64,000 bases of DNA from Brachypodium distachyon (lineage: Eukaryota; Streptophyta; Magnoliopsida; Poales; Poaceae): NCBI RefSeq assembly GCF_000005505.3, contig NC_016131.3, positions 35,393,001 to 35,457,000 on the forward strand, in the 5' to 3' direction. Made by a program: the position numbers and the translations under genes. This document shows positions 35,506 through 46,454 of the stretch, one piece after another. Position 1 is the stretch's first letter, and every line of letters starts with the position of its first letter. The notes under the pieces are model-generated. The model searched no databases, had not been told where the DNA came from, and saw nothing but the letters and a program-made list of their open reading frames with translations.

Positions 35506-37248
35506 TCACGGACAGCCGCATAGGTGATCGTTCCATCTGTCCGGATATAGGGCTTCTTGATGCTGTTCTACAGGCGGGTGCAAGCTCGAGGTGGCGGTGC
35601 AGGAGGTAGGTTGCGACGCTGCTGAAGACGTGGCAGAATCTGCCGTGGCAGAGTCGGAAGGCGCGGCAGAGTCTGCCGCGGCAGACTGAGAATCTGCCGC
35701 CGCGACAGAAGATGCCGCTAGAGAGCTTGGCGGAGCGGCGTCTGCCGCGGCAGAGGATGCGGCAGAATCTTCTTCCTCACTTGGATTAGCCGTGAGATCA
35801 TGGATCCGTGCACCTCTAACTGGATCATGGTTAGGAAGAAGTACAGGAGAGTATGCATAATCTGCAAGTTGGTCATGCGATGCAACAAAAGGAACTAAGG
35901 AAGAAGATGGAGTAGCTGAAGTGTGAGGCATATTAGCAAAAGGAAAAACATGCTCATCAAAGATGACATCGCGTGAAATGTAAACACGACTGGATGGGAC
36001 ATGCAAACACTTATACCCTTTGTGAGAGGGGCTATAACCGAGGAACACACACTTGTGAGACCTAAAGGAAAGCTTGTGAGCATTATAGGGACGAAGATTG
36101 GGCCAACAAGCACACCCGAAAACTTTGAAGAAAGAGTAGTCAGGTTTCTGTCCTAGTAATCGCTCAAGTGGTGTTTGCATGAAGATACCTCTACTTGGTG
36201 TTCGATTAATGAGAAAACAAGCAGTAGTGAAGGCATCACTCCAAAAACGAAGGGGAACCGAGGCATGTGCTAGTAATGTAAGCCCAATATCAACAACATG
36301 TCTATGTTTGCGTTCAGCTATACCATTTTGTTGGTGTGTGTGAGCACATGACACCCTATGAGTGATGCCAAGATTGTGAAAAAAGGTGTTGAGTTTGTGA
36401 TATTCCCCTCCCCAATCTGTATGAGCATGGATTATTTTGCTATGGAGTAGACGCTCAACATGCTTTTGAAACTGCATGAACAAACACAGAGAAGACATCA
36501 GATTTGGACTTAAGCAGGTAGAGCCATTTGAATCTACTGTATGCATCAATAAAACTCACATAAAAGCGATGTCCACTAACGGAAGTTTGGGCAGGGCCCC
36601 ACACATCTGAATATATGCTCGAGAGGAGCTTTTATTACATGTTCAGAATTGGAAAAAGGAAGTTGATGACTCTTGTCTTGTTGACAGGCATCACACACAT
36701 GTTGTCTAACATTTTTCTCTAAATCGACTGGAAGTTCCCTAGAATTTAAAACATGTTGCACAATCGGCAACGCTGGATGACCTAAGCGACAATGCCATTG
36801 CTCAGAGGAGGTCCGGACGCCGCTGAAAACTGACTTGCAGGAAGAAGATGTGGTGTTGTCATTGACTGCATAGAGATCGCCGCGACAGTGACCACTAAGG
36901 ACCGTGTTCCTTGTGTCCAGATCCTTAACAAGAAGATGATTAGGATAAAATTCCATGGAAACATGGTTATCAGTAGTAAATCTTCTAACGGAAAGGAGAT
37001 TACGAGTTACAGAAGGGACATGTAACACATTGCGAAGTTTGAAAGTTTTATAACGAGATGCAAGTGCAGCTTGACCAACATGCAGAATTTGCATACCTGC
37101 TCCATTAGCTGTGTGGATGTTGTCCTTGCCGGTGTAGGGCTGCTTCATGGATAGCTTTGTCGAGCTCTCCGGTCAGGTGGTCCGTTGCCCCTGTGTCAGC
37201 GTACCACGCTGTGTCGATGGAGTAGGAGGGCGTGCTGCCCTGAGGGCC
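35506..37248 (-). pseudogene. Copia element D protease and integrase
   Basis: Protease active-site motif WYADTGATDHLTG is near 37150-37200. The GAG-pre-integrase zinc region (WHCRLGHPALPIV, then CDACQQDK) is in 37148-36576. The integrase core follows in 36549-35506 with HTDWGGEY, HQQNGIAERKHR and VFGCACWP. The first catalytic Asp region lies across a frame break near 36550-36600. The C-terminal part holds a Ser/Ala-rich stretch coded by repeated CTGCCGCGGCAG-type units (about 35600-35770). Confidence 0.85.
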
Positions 37249-37604
37249 TCACTGTGTAGCAGCAGCAACGCGTCCTTCATTGCCCATACCGGCAAAGTCA
37301 CGCTTGAACCTCTTGAAGCACCTGGACGCGATGTGACCTACCTTGCCACATAGTTGGCAGATGGGCCGATCTTCACCATTGCCGCCATTACCAGCAGTGG
37401 GAAAGGGCGCACTGTCGCCACCAGAATTGTTGGAGTAGCTAGGGCAAGGTGCGACCTTCTTGTACTCCTGCCGCTGCTGAGGTGCGCGGTAGGTGTTCTT
37501 GATGCCGCCGCCATATCCGTCCGCCATGTTCACTGAAGGAGCAACAGGCATGTCGTCTGCCTCCAGGCTTGCCAGCCGCTGCTCATGATTGAGCATGTGA
37601 GAGA

Positions 37605-37660
<56 letters not shown>

Positions 37661-38359
37661 GACTGTCCCACCGACTGTGATGGATGACACAATCGAGTCA
37701 TAGTCGGAGTCGAGACCAGCGAGGACATAGGCGACGAAGTCGATGGAGGTGAGGGGCTAGCCGATCGATGTAAGTTTGTCAGACAGCACCTTGATCTTGT
37801 TGAAGTAGTCGGTGACGGACCAGTCTCGCTTCTTGATCTGCGAGAGTTGACGACGGATCTGCAAAGTACGAGCAGTGCTTTGCGACGCATAGGAGGCTTC
37901 AATCGCTGACCACAGTGCATGGGACGTACCCAAGAACAGAAACTGACCAAGTACACTCTCGGTCATGGAGGAGAGCAACGCCGACATGATCGCTTGATCC
38001 TGCTTCTCCCATGCATGGTGAGCAGGGTTCGGGCGTGACTCGGCACCGTCTTCATCGCTCTCGGCCACCGTCTCCGGCGGACAAGCAAAGGTGCCCTGGA
38101 CGTAGCCATAGAGGCCAAGGCTTTTGAGCAGCGGCACGACCTGTGCCTTCCACAGGAGATGATTCTCCTGACCTAGCTTGATGGTGATGAGGTGCCCGAA
38201 GGAGATGGGCGTGGCGCCGTTGACGCCGTTGGACATCATGGACCCAATGCTCAGGGTTGCGCCCGTGGAGTTCGAGAGAGAGGCAGCTGGTGTAGTCGAG
38301 GGAGCCGTGGCAGCGGAGGTCGCCGCCATGGTCGAAGCAGAGCTGCCGGAGGAAGTCAT
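37249..38359 (-). pseudogene. Copia element D gag with internal microsatellite
   Basis: Start ATG at 38359 (MTSSGSSAST), 17 bases after the PBS. The UBN2-type gag core (LLWKAQVVPLLKSLGLYGYV, ALWSAIEASYASQS) is intact to a TAG near 37757. The frame resumes with LAGLDSDYDSIVSSI, then an Arg-Glu dipeptide run coded by the microsatellite, FSHMLNHEQRLASLE and a zinc knuckle CQLCGKVGHIASRC (about 37310-37350). Confidence 0.85.
37608..37657. repeat. (TC)25 microsatellite
   Basis: 50 bp of uninterrupted TC on the + strand, inside the gag frame of element D where it codes Arg-Glu repeats on the - strand. Confidence 0.97.
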
Positions 38360-38375
38360 AGCCTGGGATCGATAA

Positions 38376-38387
38376 GCTCTGATACCA
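38376..38387 (-). other. Primer binding site of copia element D
   Basis: TGGTATCAGAGC on the - strand, complementary to initiator tRNA-Met, directly following the LTR end at 38388. Confidence 0.93.
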
Positions 38388-38611
38388 TGTAAAACGTAAC
38401 AGAAGCAGGGGATTGGTTGGAATTGCACGGTACTCCACAGGCCGGCTGGTTTGCTTTATATATCGAGAGTATTGTACAGATTACAGATTAGTTCAGATTG
38501 GAACCGACTAGGGTGTTAGGTTAGATACTAACAACTCTAACTCTATCTCTAAGTACAGTTCATTAATGCGTGTAGTGCACAACTAACTCTATCTGTGCAA
38601 CATATTTAACA
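38388..38611 (-). repeat. 5' LTR of copia element D
   Basis: 224 bp, starting TGTTAAATATGTTGCAC and ending GTTACGTTTTACA on the - strand. TATATAAAG lies at 38454-38462 (-). Only one LTR copy is present. Confidence 0.85.
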
Positions 38612-39610
38612 AACGTGTGTCCTATGAGACAGCCGGGAATCCCCTATTTATATAGCGCTGCGCGAAGGGGGGCCGAAACCATTAGTTGGTAAGTGCCCCC
38701 GATTAGTGCACGATTGGTGGGATTAGCCATAAACGTTGGTTAATGGCTTATATCCTCATCAATTTCTAGAATCGCTTCCTTAATCAAAAGGCTGTGTTTT
38801 AGGCATTTATTTCCTCTCAAAATAGATCAACCAACAGGACAGACTCCACATTCTGGTGGTGGGGTGATGATGTCGGTGACAGAGACGGTGTATCCTGTTC
38901 GACATCCTCGTCATCCAAATCCAGCATGAAGTGGAACCCACTAAATCTGGAGTATCAGGGAGTGGCCCCGCCGGAGCTAGCATACTTATCGGCCGCCAAG
39001 TCGATCGTCTGGGTGGATTGCCCGTACCAGCGCCTAATGGGTCTCTCATTTTACCGGTTTGGTCTATCCTAGTCATTCTTTTGCATCGTTATATAGATAT
39101 ATCATGAGAATTGGAATTGTTTCCCAAGGAAAACTGACAATGTGTAAATATTTATGGTGAATGACATGCATGTAAAATTTACTTCTGATCTGCTTCTTTC
39201 CTTTCAATTCTTAAATGTTAGCATGGTGGTCGATCTAAAAACTAATGTTAGTATGGTTCCTGTTCAAGAAAAAGTACCTTTTCCCATCACAAACATAATA
39301 TTATTTGATTCATAAGGTGCAGTGGTCCAATATCCATGTCACACATGCAGTTGGAGAGAACAAGGTCCCCCACAAAGGAAAAAAAGCATACAGTTGGAGA
39401 GAAGTTCAAGAAAACTGTTTCTCTTTTAATCTTTATTACTCCCTATGATACCTTGTGTCGTACGTTTACAAGGAGTTCAGACCAGCACTTCGACGATGTT
39501 ATAAAATTGGTTTCGGCAAATCGGGGTAGCTAGAGAAATGTTGACAAACGACAGAGCAAGACAAGCATGCCAACCGATGATCAACCGCGATGGATGGATG
39601 GATGATGAGA
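38612..39610. other. Intergenic region downstream of the CLE gene
   Basis: Around 38640-38660 a TATTTATATAGCGC promoter-like motif in a GC-rich context may be another LTR scrap. No domain-bearing ORF. Confidence 0.4.
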
Positions 39611-39862
39611 TCAGTGATGCTGGGGGTTAGAGCCCCCGGGACTGAGCCGCTTCGACCTATCATACGATATGTCTGGCGTGTCACGCGGCCACGTCCCTGC
39701 CGTGCTCGCCGGCGCCGGCGGGCTGCTGCCGATGACCACAACGTCCTGCAGCCCACGCCGGCCCAGCAGAGTCAGTGGACGGTCGCCAGAGAGTGGGACG
39801 GGAGACGAGGCGACGCCCACGGCGAGAACGACTAGGACACACAAGCACATCAGTAGTTTCAT
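39611..39862 (-). CDS. CLE: CLE (CLAVATA3/ESR-related) signalling peptide precursor
   Basis: A single-exon frame of 83 codons. Residues 1 to about 20 ([20 protein letters not shown]) are a clear secretory signal peptide. The variable middle is followed by the C-terminal CLE dodecapeptide [12 protein letters not shown] at residues 72-83, right before the stop and preceded by Ser-Lys. This matches the RLSPGGPDPQHH type of the Arabidopsis CLE1-CLE7 group, with Ser-Asn for Pro-Asp. CLE peptides are cut out in the secretory pathway and act as short-range ligands of LRR receptor kinases in meristem and root signalling. The length is typical. A TATAAAT lies 106 bp upstream, and the frame is undamaged, so it is probably functional. 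Which receptor or tissue is unknown. Confidence 0.93.
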   Translation of the reverse strand: MKLLMCLCVLVVLAVGVASSPVPLSGDRPLTLLGRRGLQDVVVIGSSPPAPASTAGTWPRDTPDISYDRSKRLSPGGSNPQHH

Positions 39863-39928
39863 GGCTAATGCAGCTCTGTGTCTAGCTTAGCTTTCCGTGA
39901 GAATTGGGCTAATGCAGCTCCGTGTCTA
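39863..39928 (-). repeat. 22-bp duplication in the CLE 5' leader
   Basis: GGCTAATGCAGCTCTGTGTC (39863) recurs as GGCTAATGCAGCTCCGTGTC (39907) 44 bp away with one mismatch, immediately upstream of the CLE start codon. Confidence 0.8.
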
Positions 39929-39967
39929 CGGCTAATAATGGAGTCTGCAGCTACAGCTCGTGCGTGC

Positions 39968-39974
39968 ATTTATA
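39968..39974 (-). promoter_or_regulatory. TATA box of the CLE gene
   Basis: TATAAAT on the - strand, 106 bp from the CLE ATG, a normal plant spacing. An RY-type repeat (CATGCATGCATG) lies further upstream at about 40313-40328. Confidence 0.6.
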
Positions 39975-40687
39975 ATCCAAGCGCGCGTGTAGTGCAGATT
40001 TCTGTTTTTTTTTCCCTGGCAGTTGAATTGTATATGGACATAGTGGAACGTCGCACGTACAGGGTCTGGTGAAGTGCCGAGTCAGATTTGCGTAGAGGGA
40101 TTTGCTATCGCGAGATGCATTAGCTAGCCGACGACACTGAAGAGGTCCTCTCTCACATCCCAGATCTCCCTATACATATCTCATCCATATGTTATACGTG
40201 TGTTAATTTCTGGGTGCTTGGACATGATCGGCGCCGCTCCGTGATATGTAATTGGCTGCACGCGCGATCGAGCTGCTGTTGTTTGGATATGGAAGTTGAT
40301 GCGTTAGTCAACGCATGCATGCATGCATGATCTGAGGATATACATCGATCCAACGGAACCCACTCGTTCCTTTCCTTCATCCGACGTAATCTACAGTCAT
40401 CGGGATCCTTTTGCAAGTCATCGCGCATTCTGAAACCTTAATCTACCTCTGCGTGTTGGCCATATATATATTGGTTTCGTGCGCATGCCATCACCGGTGC
40501 ACGAGTTCAAGTCTCAATACACTTCCATGCACATGCATTCCTCTCCAGTAGATTCTCATTCCGATTGGCCTTTTGTGCGCATGACCGAATTTAACACTCA
40601 TTATTTGCCAAATTTAAGTATGTTGACGAATCCTGCTCGACCGGATCGGATTGTTACATAACATGCATGGTGCTGACTTGACATCTA

Positions 40688-40799
40688 CTCGATCCGTTTC
40701 ATAATTCTTGTCGAAATATTACATGTATTTAGACGCATTTTAGGAATAGATACATTCATTTTTTGGCAAATTTGAGAAAAGAATTATGAAACGAGAGGG
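40688..40799. mobile_element. Stowaway-type MITE upstream of the CLE gene
   Basis: 112 bp between TA duplications (40686-40687, 40800-40801). Left end CTCGATCCGTTTCATAATTC, right end GAATTATGAAACGAGAGGG. Same family as 952-1064; about 0.8 kb upstream of the CLE start. Confidence 0.85.
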
Positions 40800-40994
40800 T
40801 ACCTCTACGTGTTGGCCTTACCTGCCATGCCGATGTTGATGCTGACAAGGCATCATATCCTCTCTGTCCTCCCTCTTGCCTGTTTGGTACGTTGTGCTTG
40901 ACAAACCGACCCGTGATTCGCGAGCAAGCACGATAATCAATTCTCAGCGAGGAGGAGTTCCTTCCATGATCCTTCTCCTAGAACTTAACATAAC

Positions 40995-41331
40995 GATCCC
41001 TTGAGATCTCCCTTCTATATAATTTTTCATTATTGACCTTGTACATATTTTAGGGTGCGTTCTTTTCGGCTTCTAGACCCGGCTTCTCTGAGAAGCTCTG
41101 GAGAAGCTGCATCCAAAATTTAATTAGACTTCCAAAATAGTTTGGCCTAATCTATTTTGGAAATCTAGCTAAATTTGGGATGCGGCTTCTCCAGGAAGCT
41201 GTGGGTGGGCGGCTTCTCAGAGAAGCCGCTCCAGGAAGCCGAAAAGAATTGGGCCATTATAATTGCAGTGGATCATTGATCCACTGTTTTCCCTCAAAAA
41301 AAAAAGATCCCTTGAGATCTCCCTTCTATAT
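40995..41331 (+). mobile_element. 285-bp insertion with 26-bp target duplication and poly(A)
   Basis: GATCCCTTGAGATCTCCCTT plus six bases is identical at 40995-41020 and 41306-41331. The 285 bp between end in ten A residues, as after target-primed reverse transcription of a + oriented transcript. A MITE-like hairpin occupies most of the insert. Confidence 0.7.
41053..41255. mobile_element. Hairpin MITE (hAT- or Harbinger-like) inside the insertion
   Basis: Ends GGGTGCGTTCTTTTCGGCTTC and, inverted, GGCCCAATTCTTTTCGGCTTC. Several internal GGCTTCTC/GAGAAGCC inverted repeats. No convincing target duplication, so the superfamily is unsure. Confidence 0.6.
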
Positions 41332-41339
41332 GAGGGACT

Positions 41340-42329
41340 CGACAGATTAGGTTTATGTCTAAGGTATGCTTTTGGAATCCGTCGATTGCATTCCATCGTT
41401 TGTGTGCAATCTGGTCTTTTTGGAGACTTCTCGTCATCCTTAAAGGGCCGGTATGGCAGTTATCTCCTGCGGCTTGGCTCCCTGGGCTGCGGCGGGTTGG
41501 ATTCCGACGAGGCAAGACAAGCAGCGATGGATCCGTTGGGTGGTGCGTCTTCCCCGACGTCCTCTTGCTTCTCTCAGGTCCTTGCGGTGGATCTGGGAAG
41601 TGAGGCTCCGTTCGATCGGGGTTGACGATGGCAGCGCCCGCAGGCATCATTATCGTTGAAGGTGTCATCTTTGCGATTCTCCAGCCCGATGTTCCAGGGG
41701 AAACCCTAGATCTGGGTCTCCCGTATCGGATGATGGAGACACTCCCGGTGTTGTTCTCAGTCTCGGGGGCATCATTTTGAAACACGTGGGGGTCTGCTCC
41801 TGCTCGTCGATGGCAGGCCTGGGAAGTTACAATGCTTCGATCCCTGTCTTGAAGATAGATTGGTGGAAGATGGTGTTGGCTGATTTTGGAGCGTGAGAAG
41901 ATGGAACACGCTTAGCATTTGCTTGACCAGTTGTGCCCAGTGGCGGATCTAGAAATTGGATTAAAGGGGGCTAATCCTATGCATATTGTGTGGAGGGGGC
42001 TGATTAAGCATATCTATCATGTTTTAGCCTTAATCTTTCATTCTAACAATGTATATATAGCTAGATAATGATGGACTGGACCGGTGGTGCAGTACCGGCA
42101 GCACTGGTCCTGTGGGGCCTCTGGATTTCGACGTTTGCCGGTCGTATGTGGTTAGGGTATGCGGCCCCGATAAGGGTCGCCTCTCTCGTTAGGCTTGTAA
42201 GCATATATTGGTGGATTTGTATTGTTTAATCCATGTATTTATTTTGTGAAGCTTGTTAATTAATAAATTAATAAAATGTTACTATGTGCAGAGGACAGGG
42301 TTTGATCCTCCTTTTTGAAAAAAAAAACT
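41340..42329 (+). mobile_element. Probable non-coding 3' end of a LINE
   Basis: A GC-rich part without long ORF is followed by an AT-rich tail (TTGTATTGTTTAATCCATG, AATTAATAAATTAATAAAA) and a run of A residues at 42319-42328 after TTTGATCCTCCTTTTTG. This layout resembles the 3' UTR of grass LINEs. A GTGGCGGATCTAG motif at 41940 marks a possible separate MITE fragment inside. No coding support. Confidence 0.35.
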
Positions 42330-42636
42330 TAATTTCGGAAGGGCCCATATGTTTGTTCTGGCCACTATGTGAGCTTAAGCACTAAAAGTCCCCAAATCAA
42401 CCCTGTTCTTCCTAGTGGGTCGGACAGATATAAAAAACTGTTTAAGTTCTATTGGAGCAACGTGCAAATATATTATTATATTTTTCCTAAATAAACGGCT
42501 TCTGCGCCTGATCCCTTGTTGAAAAGGAAAAGAAGAATCTTAACCGCAGAATTGTAGTTTAGGTAGAAAGTTTTCCAATTAAAGTTGAAACAGTGTTTAA
42601 AGTTGTAACTGGGCTTTGTCTTAGGAACACATAACC

Positions 42637-42771
42637 ATGATCTCACAAATCATTTGTCTGTGTGCGTTTCGGCGCAGAGCCCGGGGATTTGATACTCTAT
42701 GTGTATCGATCGATATGCCGTCGAGATCAATAAAAGCTTTCATTTTCAGAAAAAATGATCTCACAAATCAT
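42637..42771 (+). mobile_element. 101-bp retroposed insertion with 17-bp target duplication
   Basis: ATGATCTCACAAATCAT is identical at 42637-42653 and 42755-42771. The intervening 101 bp contain AATAAAAG and end in a short A run, the pattern of a 5'-truncated LINE or similar retroposon. Confidence 0.75.
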
Positions 42772-42846
42772 GGGTCTGTTATTTACAGTTATTTACAGCA
42801 TTTAATTATCCACGAAGATATGTTGTGTTTTTAGATGTCTTTATTA

Positions 42847-42958
42847 CTCCCTCTGATCCTAAATTCTTGACTCAAATTTGTCCAACAATGGATGTATTTA
42901 TTCTTAAAAAGCGTCTAGGTACATGTAATATTTCGACAAGATTTAGGATCGGAGGGAC
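42847..42958. mobile_element. Stowaway-type MITE
   Basis: 112 bp, left CTCCCTCTGATCCTAAATTC, right GATTTAGGATCGGAGGGAC, between TA dinucleotides (42845-42846, 42959-42960). Confidence 0.85.
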
Positions 42959-42960
42959 TA

Positions 42961-43959
42961 TCACTATAAGATTCTTGTTTGACCAAAAAGGAGAGCAAGA
43001 TGACTGCTATTATGAGCACAATTATTGCTTGACTCTGACTAAGATTCGCGAAATTTAAGCAAAATTATGATGAGTAAATTCTTCCTGAACAAAAAAACTT
43101 AGTACTATTTGTCAACGGTTACCGTGCACTTATTTGAAAACGCTTACACTTGTCTGTTGACTCTACTCGGAGTATGACCCAGGCACCAACTTGCAACCAT
43201 TTTGTTTTCAGAATTGCACTCAGATTCCTGATACATTGCCGAACGCATTCGTAGTTGAGCTAGCAGCTGCACTTCGAAGGAAGACCACCTTTTTTTTTTC
43301 AAACCGACCTGGGGGGCAGCCGTTCCAGCGACTCCAAAGGTCATCAGGATTCATGGCTCTGAATTAGACCCGAAGGGCAGGCACTTAATTAACGACTTTG
43401 ATGAGAATGGAGTCAGATCAGGCATCCATATAAGTCCATGGCAGTTGAGCTCCAGCGAGTTCTGCATTTGATCAAAGAAAATACAAGGAGGTGACGTCCA
43501 TAGGCCATTGTGTACGTCCTGTGAGGTCCAGCTAGTTCTGCATTTGATAACATGACCTTATAGCCAGAATGTGCAACTGGGCTGGTCCATAATTGATGCT
43601 CATGAACCCATATCTCTTATATCAAGTGCTATACTGCGGTGGGAACGAAGTGTGATCTAGATTTACAACTGAAACAAATGAAAGGGACATGGCTGGAAAA
43701 ACTCCAGGTTTCAATATTGATTTCACGATCCACAAACTGTCAGCCAAGCGAATCGCGTCGCCGCAAAACAAAAGTGTAGCCAAATGTCCGGTGGGAGTCG
43801 AAGCTTGAATCCACTATAAGCATGTAATGTAATGTAGTATCTGCCTTTTGGCGTTAACATAATAATGTTCTACTAGTGCTGTCTTAGTAAGAATTTAATT
43901 ATATCCATAAGTAATTTGCTATATATATTTTATTTTTTCATCCCACAGAAGACCATAGT
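42961..43959. other. Intergenic stretch, nothing recognised
   Basis: No ORF above 70 codons with a motif and no clear repeat. A T-run near 43289 may be an old retroposon tail. Confidence 0.45.
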
Positions 43960-44763
43960 TATGGAGCGCGCTACGGGTACACATCACCATTGGAGATGGC
44001 AAGAAAACCTCCTTCTGGTTCGATCCGTGGCTGGACGAAGCTGCCCCTAAAGACATTGCCCCTGCAATTATTCATATCGCTACAGCAAAGCATAGAACGG
44101 CTGCCTCTGCCCTATGTTCGGGCCGCTGGCTCTCAGATTTGGCCTTTGGGCTGACGGCGGACATGTGCTCTCAGCTGGCCCAACTTGCTTCCTTGATTGA
44201 TGGAGTTTCTCTTCAGGCGGGCACCCGTGATTCGGTTCGGTGGCGGTTCTCGGATTCGGGCTGCTACTCTGCCAAGTCAGCTTATCGCGCCCAATTCCTG
44301 GGTGCGATTCCTTCGGATTACCACAAGCATCTCTGGAAGACATGGGCTCCTCTCAAATGTCGAATTTTTATGTGGACGACGCTTCTTGGGCATATTCAGA
44401 CAACCGATGTGCTCCTCCGGCATTGGTTGGGACAACAATTATTTCTGCCCCCTCTGCCATCGAAGTCAGGAGACTGCCTCGCACCTCCTTCGGGATTGTC
44501 CTTGGGCCGGCCTCATTTGGTCCAGGGTCGCATCATTGGCTGGCGTCCGATCTCTTGCGCTGGCCACTTGGCGCCGTGGCTCTACCCTTTCGGACTGGTT
44601 CAAACGTCTATCCTCCAGCGCCACCTCGACGTCCGCAAGAAAAGGAACTCGCTCGCTAGCAACCTTGGTCTGTTGGCAGTTGTGGAAGGGAAGAAACATG
44701 CGCGTTTTTTTCAGACTGCCATCTCCATGATTGGCTTTATTGCTCGCCTTCGTGATGAAGCTG
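43960..44763 (+). mobile_element. LINE 3' coding fragment (zf-RVT region), frameshifted
   Basis: The frame starting near 43970 reads IGDGKKTSFWFDPWL, then after about 90 residues YSAKSAYRAQFLG and WKTWAPLKCRIFMWTTLLG, the start of the plant LINE zf-RVT domain. Near 44434 the coding sense moves to another frame with the zinc ligands (CPLCHRSQETASHLLRDCPW) and LVCWQLWKGRNMRVF. One frameshift therefore breaks the domain. RT and ORF1 are absent. It abuts the T-run of the opposite-strand LINE. Confidence 0.85.
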
Positions 44764-45877
44764 TTTTTTTTTATTAAAGAGAGCATTCTCTCTGATTTCA
44801 TTCAAGGAAACCAAATGTCGATAATAATAATAGATACCCAACTCACACATCCCAGCGACAAGCCACCGGTAGCCCAGGCCACAACCTGAAAACTACCTCA
44901 GCTCAATCCTGACTGTTCCAAACCTGGCAAAGAACAAAGCCGACAAGACAAAAGTTCACCACAACCAGAATTTGCCAGGCGTCTCAAAACGTCGAGTGGG
45001 CAACCTTTAACTCAGTTGGGATCAGCCCTCCAGTCTAAGCGTCGAAGGCCCCCAGCCTCTCGATCGCCGAAACACCTCAACCATGACTCGCCACAGCCGG
45101 CGGGAGCATCTGCAAAGCATTTCCTGGGCGACAGGTTTTTGAAGTCCAGGCCAGAGATCAATAAACGAACAGATGTTAAAAACAACAACAGAAGGATCAT
45201 AAGGCATCTTATGCTTAAAACACAGCTGCAACTCCTACTACCACCAGGGTTCTATTTTTCTTGCTGAAACTACTAACCAGCAATCTAACAGATCCCTAGA
45301 GGAGGTCGGAGTTATTGCAAAATCGGAACACACTTGAACAGCACCCCAGACGTATCTTGCTAGCGAACAGGTAAAGAACAAATGATCTATGGTTTCGTTT
45401 CTGGAACAAAACACACAACATTCCTCTCCCTCCCATCCCCTATCCTTTAATACATCGCTAGTAAGAATGCTTCCTTTAGAGACAAGCCACAAAAACACCT
45501 TGATCTTTAAAGGGATTTTAACTTTCCAGAGAAAAGTGTAGGGAAAAGGGAGCTGGGATCTCTTCAAAGTTCGGTACATCGATCCAACAGAGAAACGACC
45601 TCTAGCGTGCGGCTTCCAGTACAGCTTATCCTCTCGATCAGCCAGCCTGACCGTGGCACACAACAATTTCAGTTGTTCCCACTGCATCAGCGATTCACCC
45701 ACTAAAGTTCTGCGAAATCTCAAAAAAAAAAAAACCACCCCTCAGTCAGGACCTGGACAACTGTCACCTCTACACTAAATGTCAGATTGTAAAGACGCTG
45801 GATTTGTAAGGCTAGAGGCTTCCCTCCAATCCAATCATCTTCCCAAAATCTGGTTCTTTTCCCATTTCCTACCATAC
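44764..45877 (-). mobile_element. LINE 3' fragment, antisense, cut by copia E
   Basis: The T-run at 44764-44772 is the poly(A) end on the - strand. Coding traces run from about 45870 (ILGRRLDWREA-like, equivalent to FWEDDWIGGKPLA in another frame) through 45738-45238: YWKPHARGRFSVGSMYRTLK, FLWKVKIPLKIKVFLWLV and CVFCSRNETIDHLFFTCSLA, i.e. the zf-RVT domain. The 5' side ends exactly where the copia E LTR starts (45878), so copia E inserted into it. Confidence 0.85.
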
Positions 45878-46446
45878 TGAAAGGGAAACCTTGCTCCTGT
45901 ATGGGTTTTGATAAATGATGACAACATGATTGAGGAATTAATGAGTTACACGGAGTGTTTCAGGTTATAGTTTCTCAAAAGAGTTCGTTTAACCAGCATC
46001 GACGACTCCTAAAAATTGAAGTACAGGTACTGGCTTGAAGTATGAAAAACTCAGTGAGAATGGTGAAGAATGTGAAGCGCAGCTTTCTTCATAGGTCTTT
46101 CCGTAACTTTTTTCTTCACTTGAGTATACGAACGTCATACTATTAAGTACGGTTTGAAGTGTGGAGCTGGTTTAGGTGAAACCTATTCTTCATGTTCAGC
46201 TTAGGCGAAAACCATTTTCTGTGTGAGTGTTTTTCGTCGGAGTGAAGAATGAAGCATTTCAGGCTTCATAGAAACTTCCGCGTGAAGTCTTCACTCTGAT
46301 TTCAAATGTGTTTGAAAAAAATTGTCGCTTTACGTTTTGACCACGTAATCCAACCGTTGTGAGACACAGAGATAAAATGTGAGCTGGAATCTCAAGGATC
46401 ACTTTATCCAATGGGTCACAACGGTTAGATCGGCCGTGGCCAAGGC

Positions 46447-46454
46447 TATATAAG
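46447..46454 (+). promoter_or_regulatory. TATA box of copia E LTR
   Basis: TATATAAG in a GC-rich step (GGCCAAGGC before, GACGACCC after), about 570 bp into the LTR. Confidence 0.6.

Larger units (their letters stand above)
35181..38611 (-). mobile_element. Ty1/copia element D, 3'-truncated
   Basis: On the - strand: 5' LTR (38388-38611), PBS (38376-38387), gag, protease, integrase and the first part of RT (35444-35181). The rest of RT, RNase H and the 3' LTR are missing; the left border abuts the gag remnant on the other strand. Frames are still long, so this is younger than element C. Confidence 0.88.
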
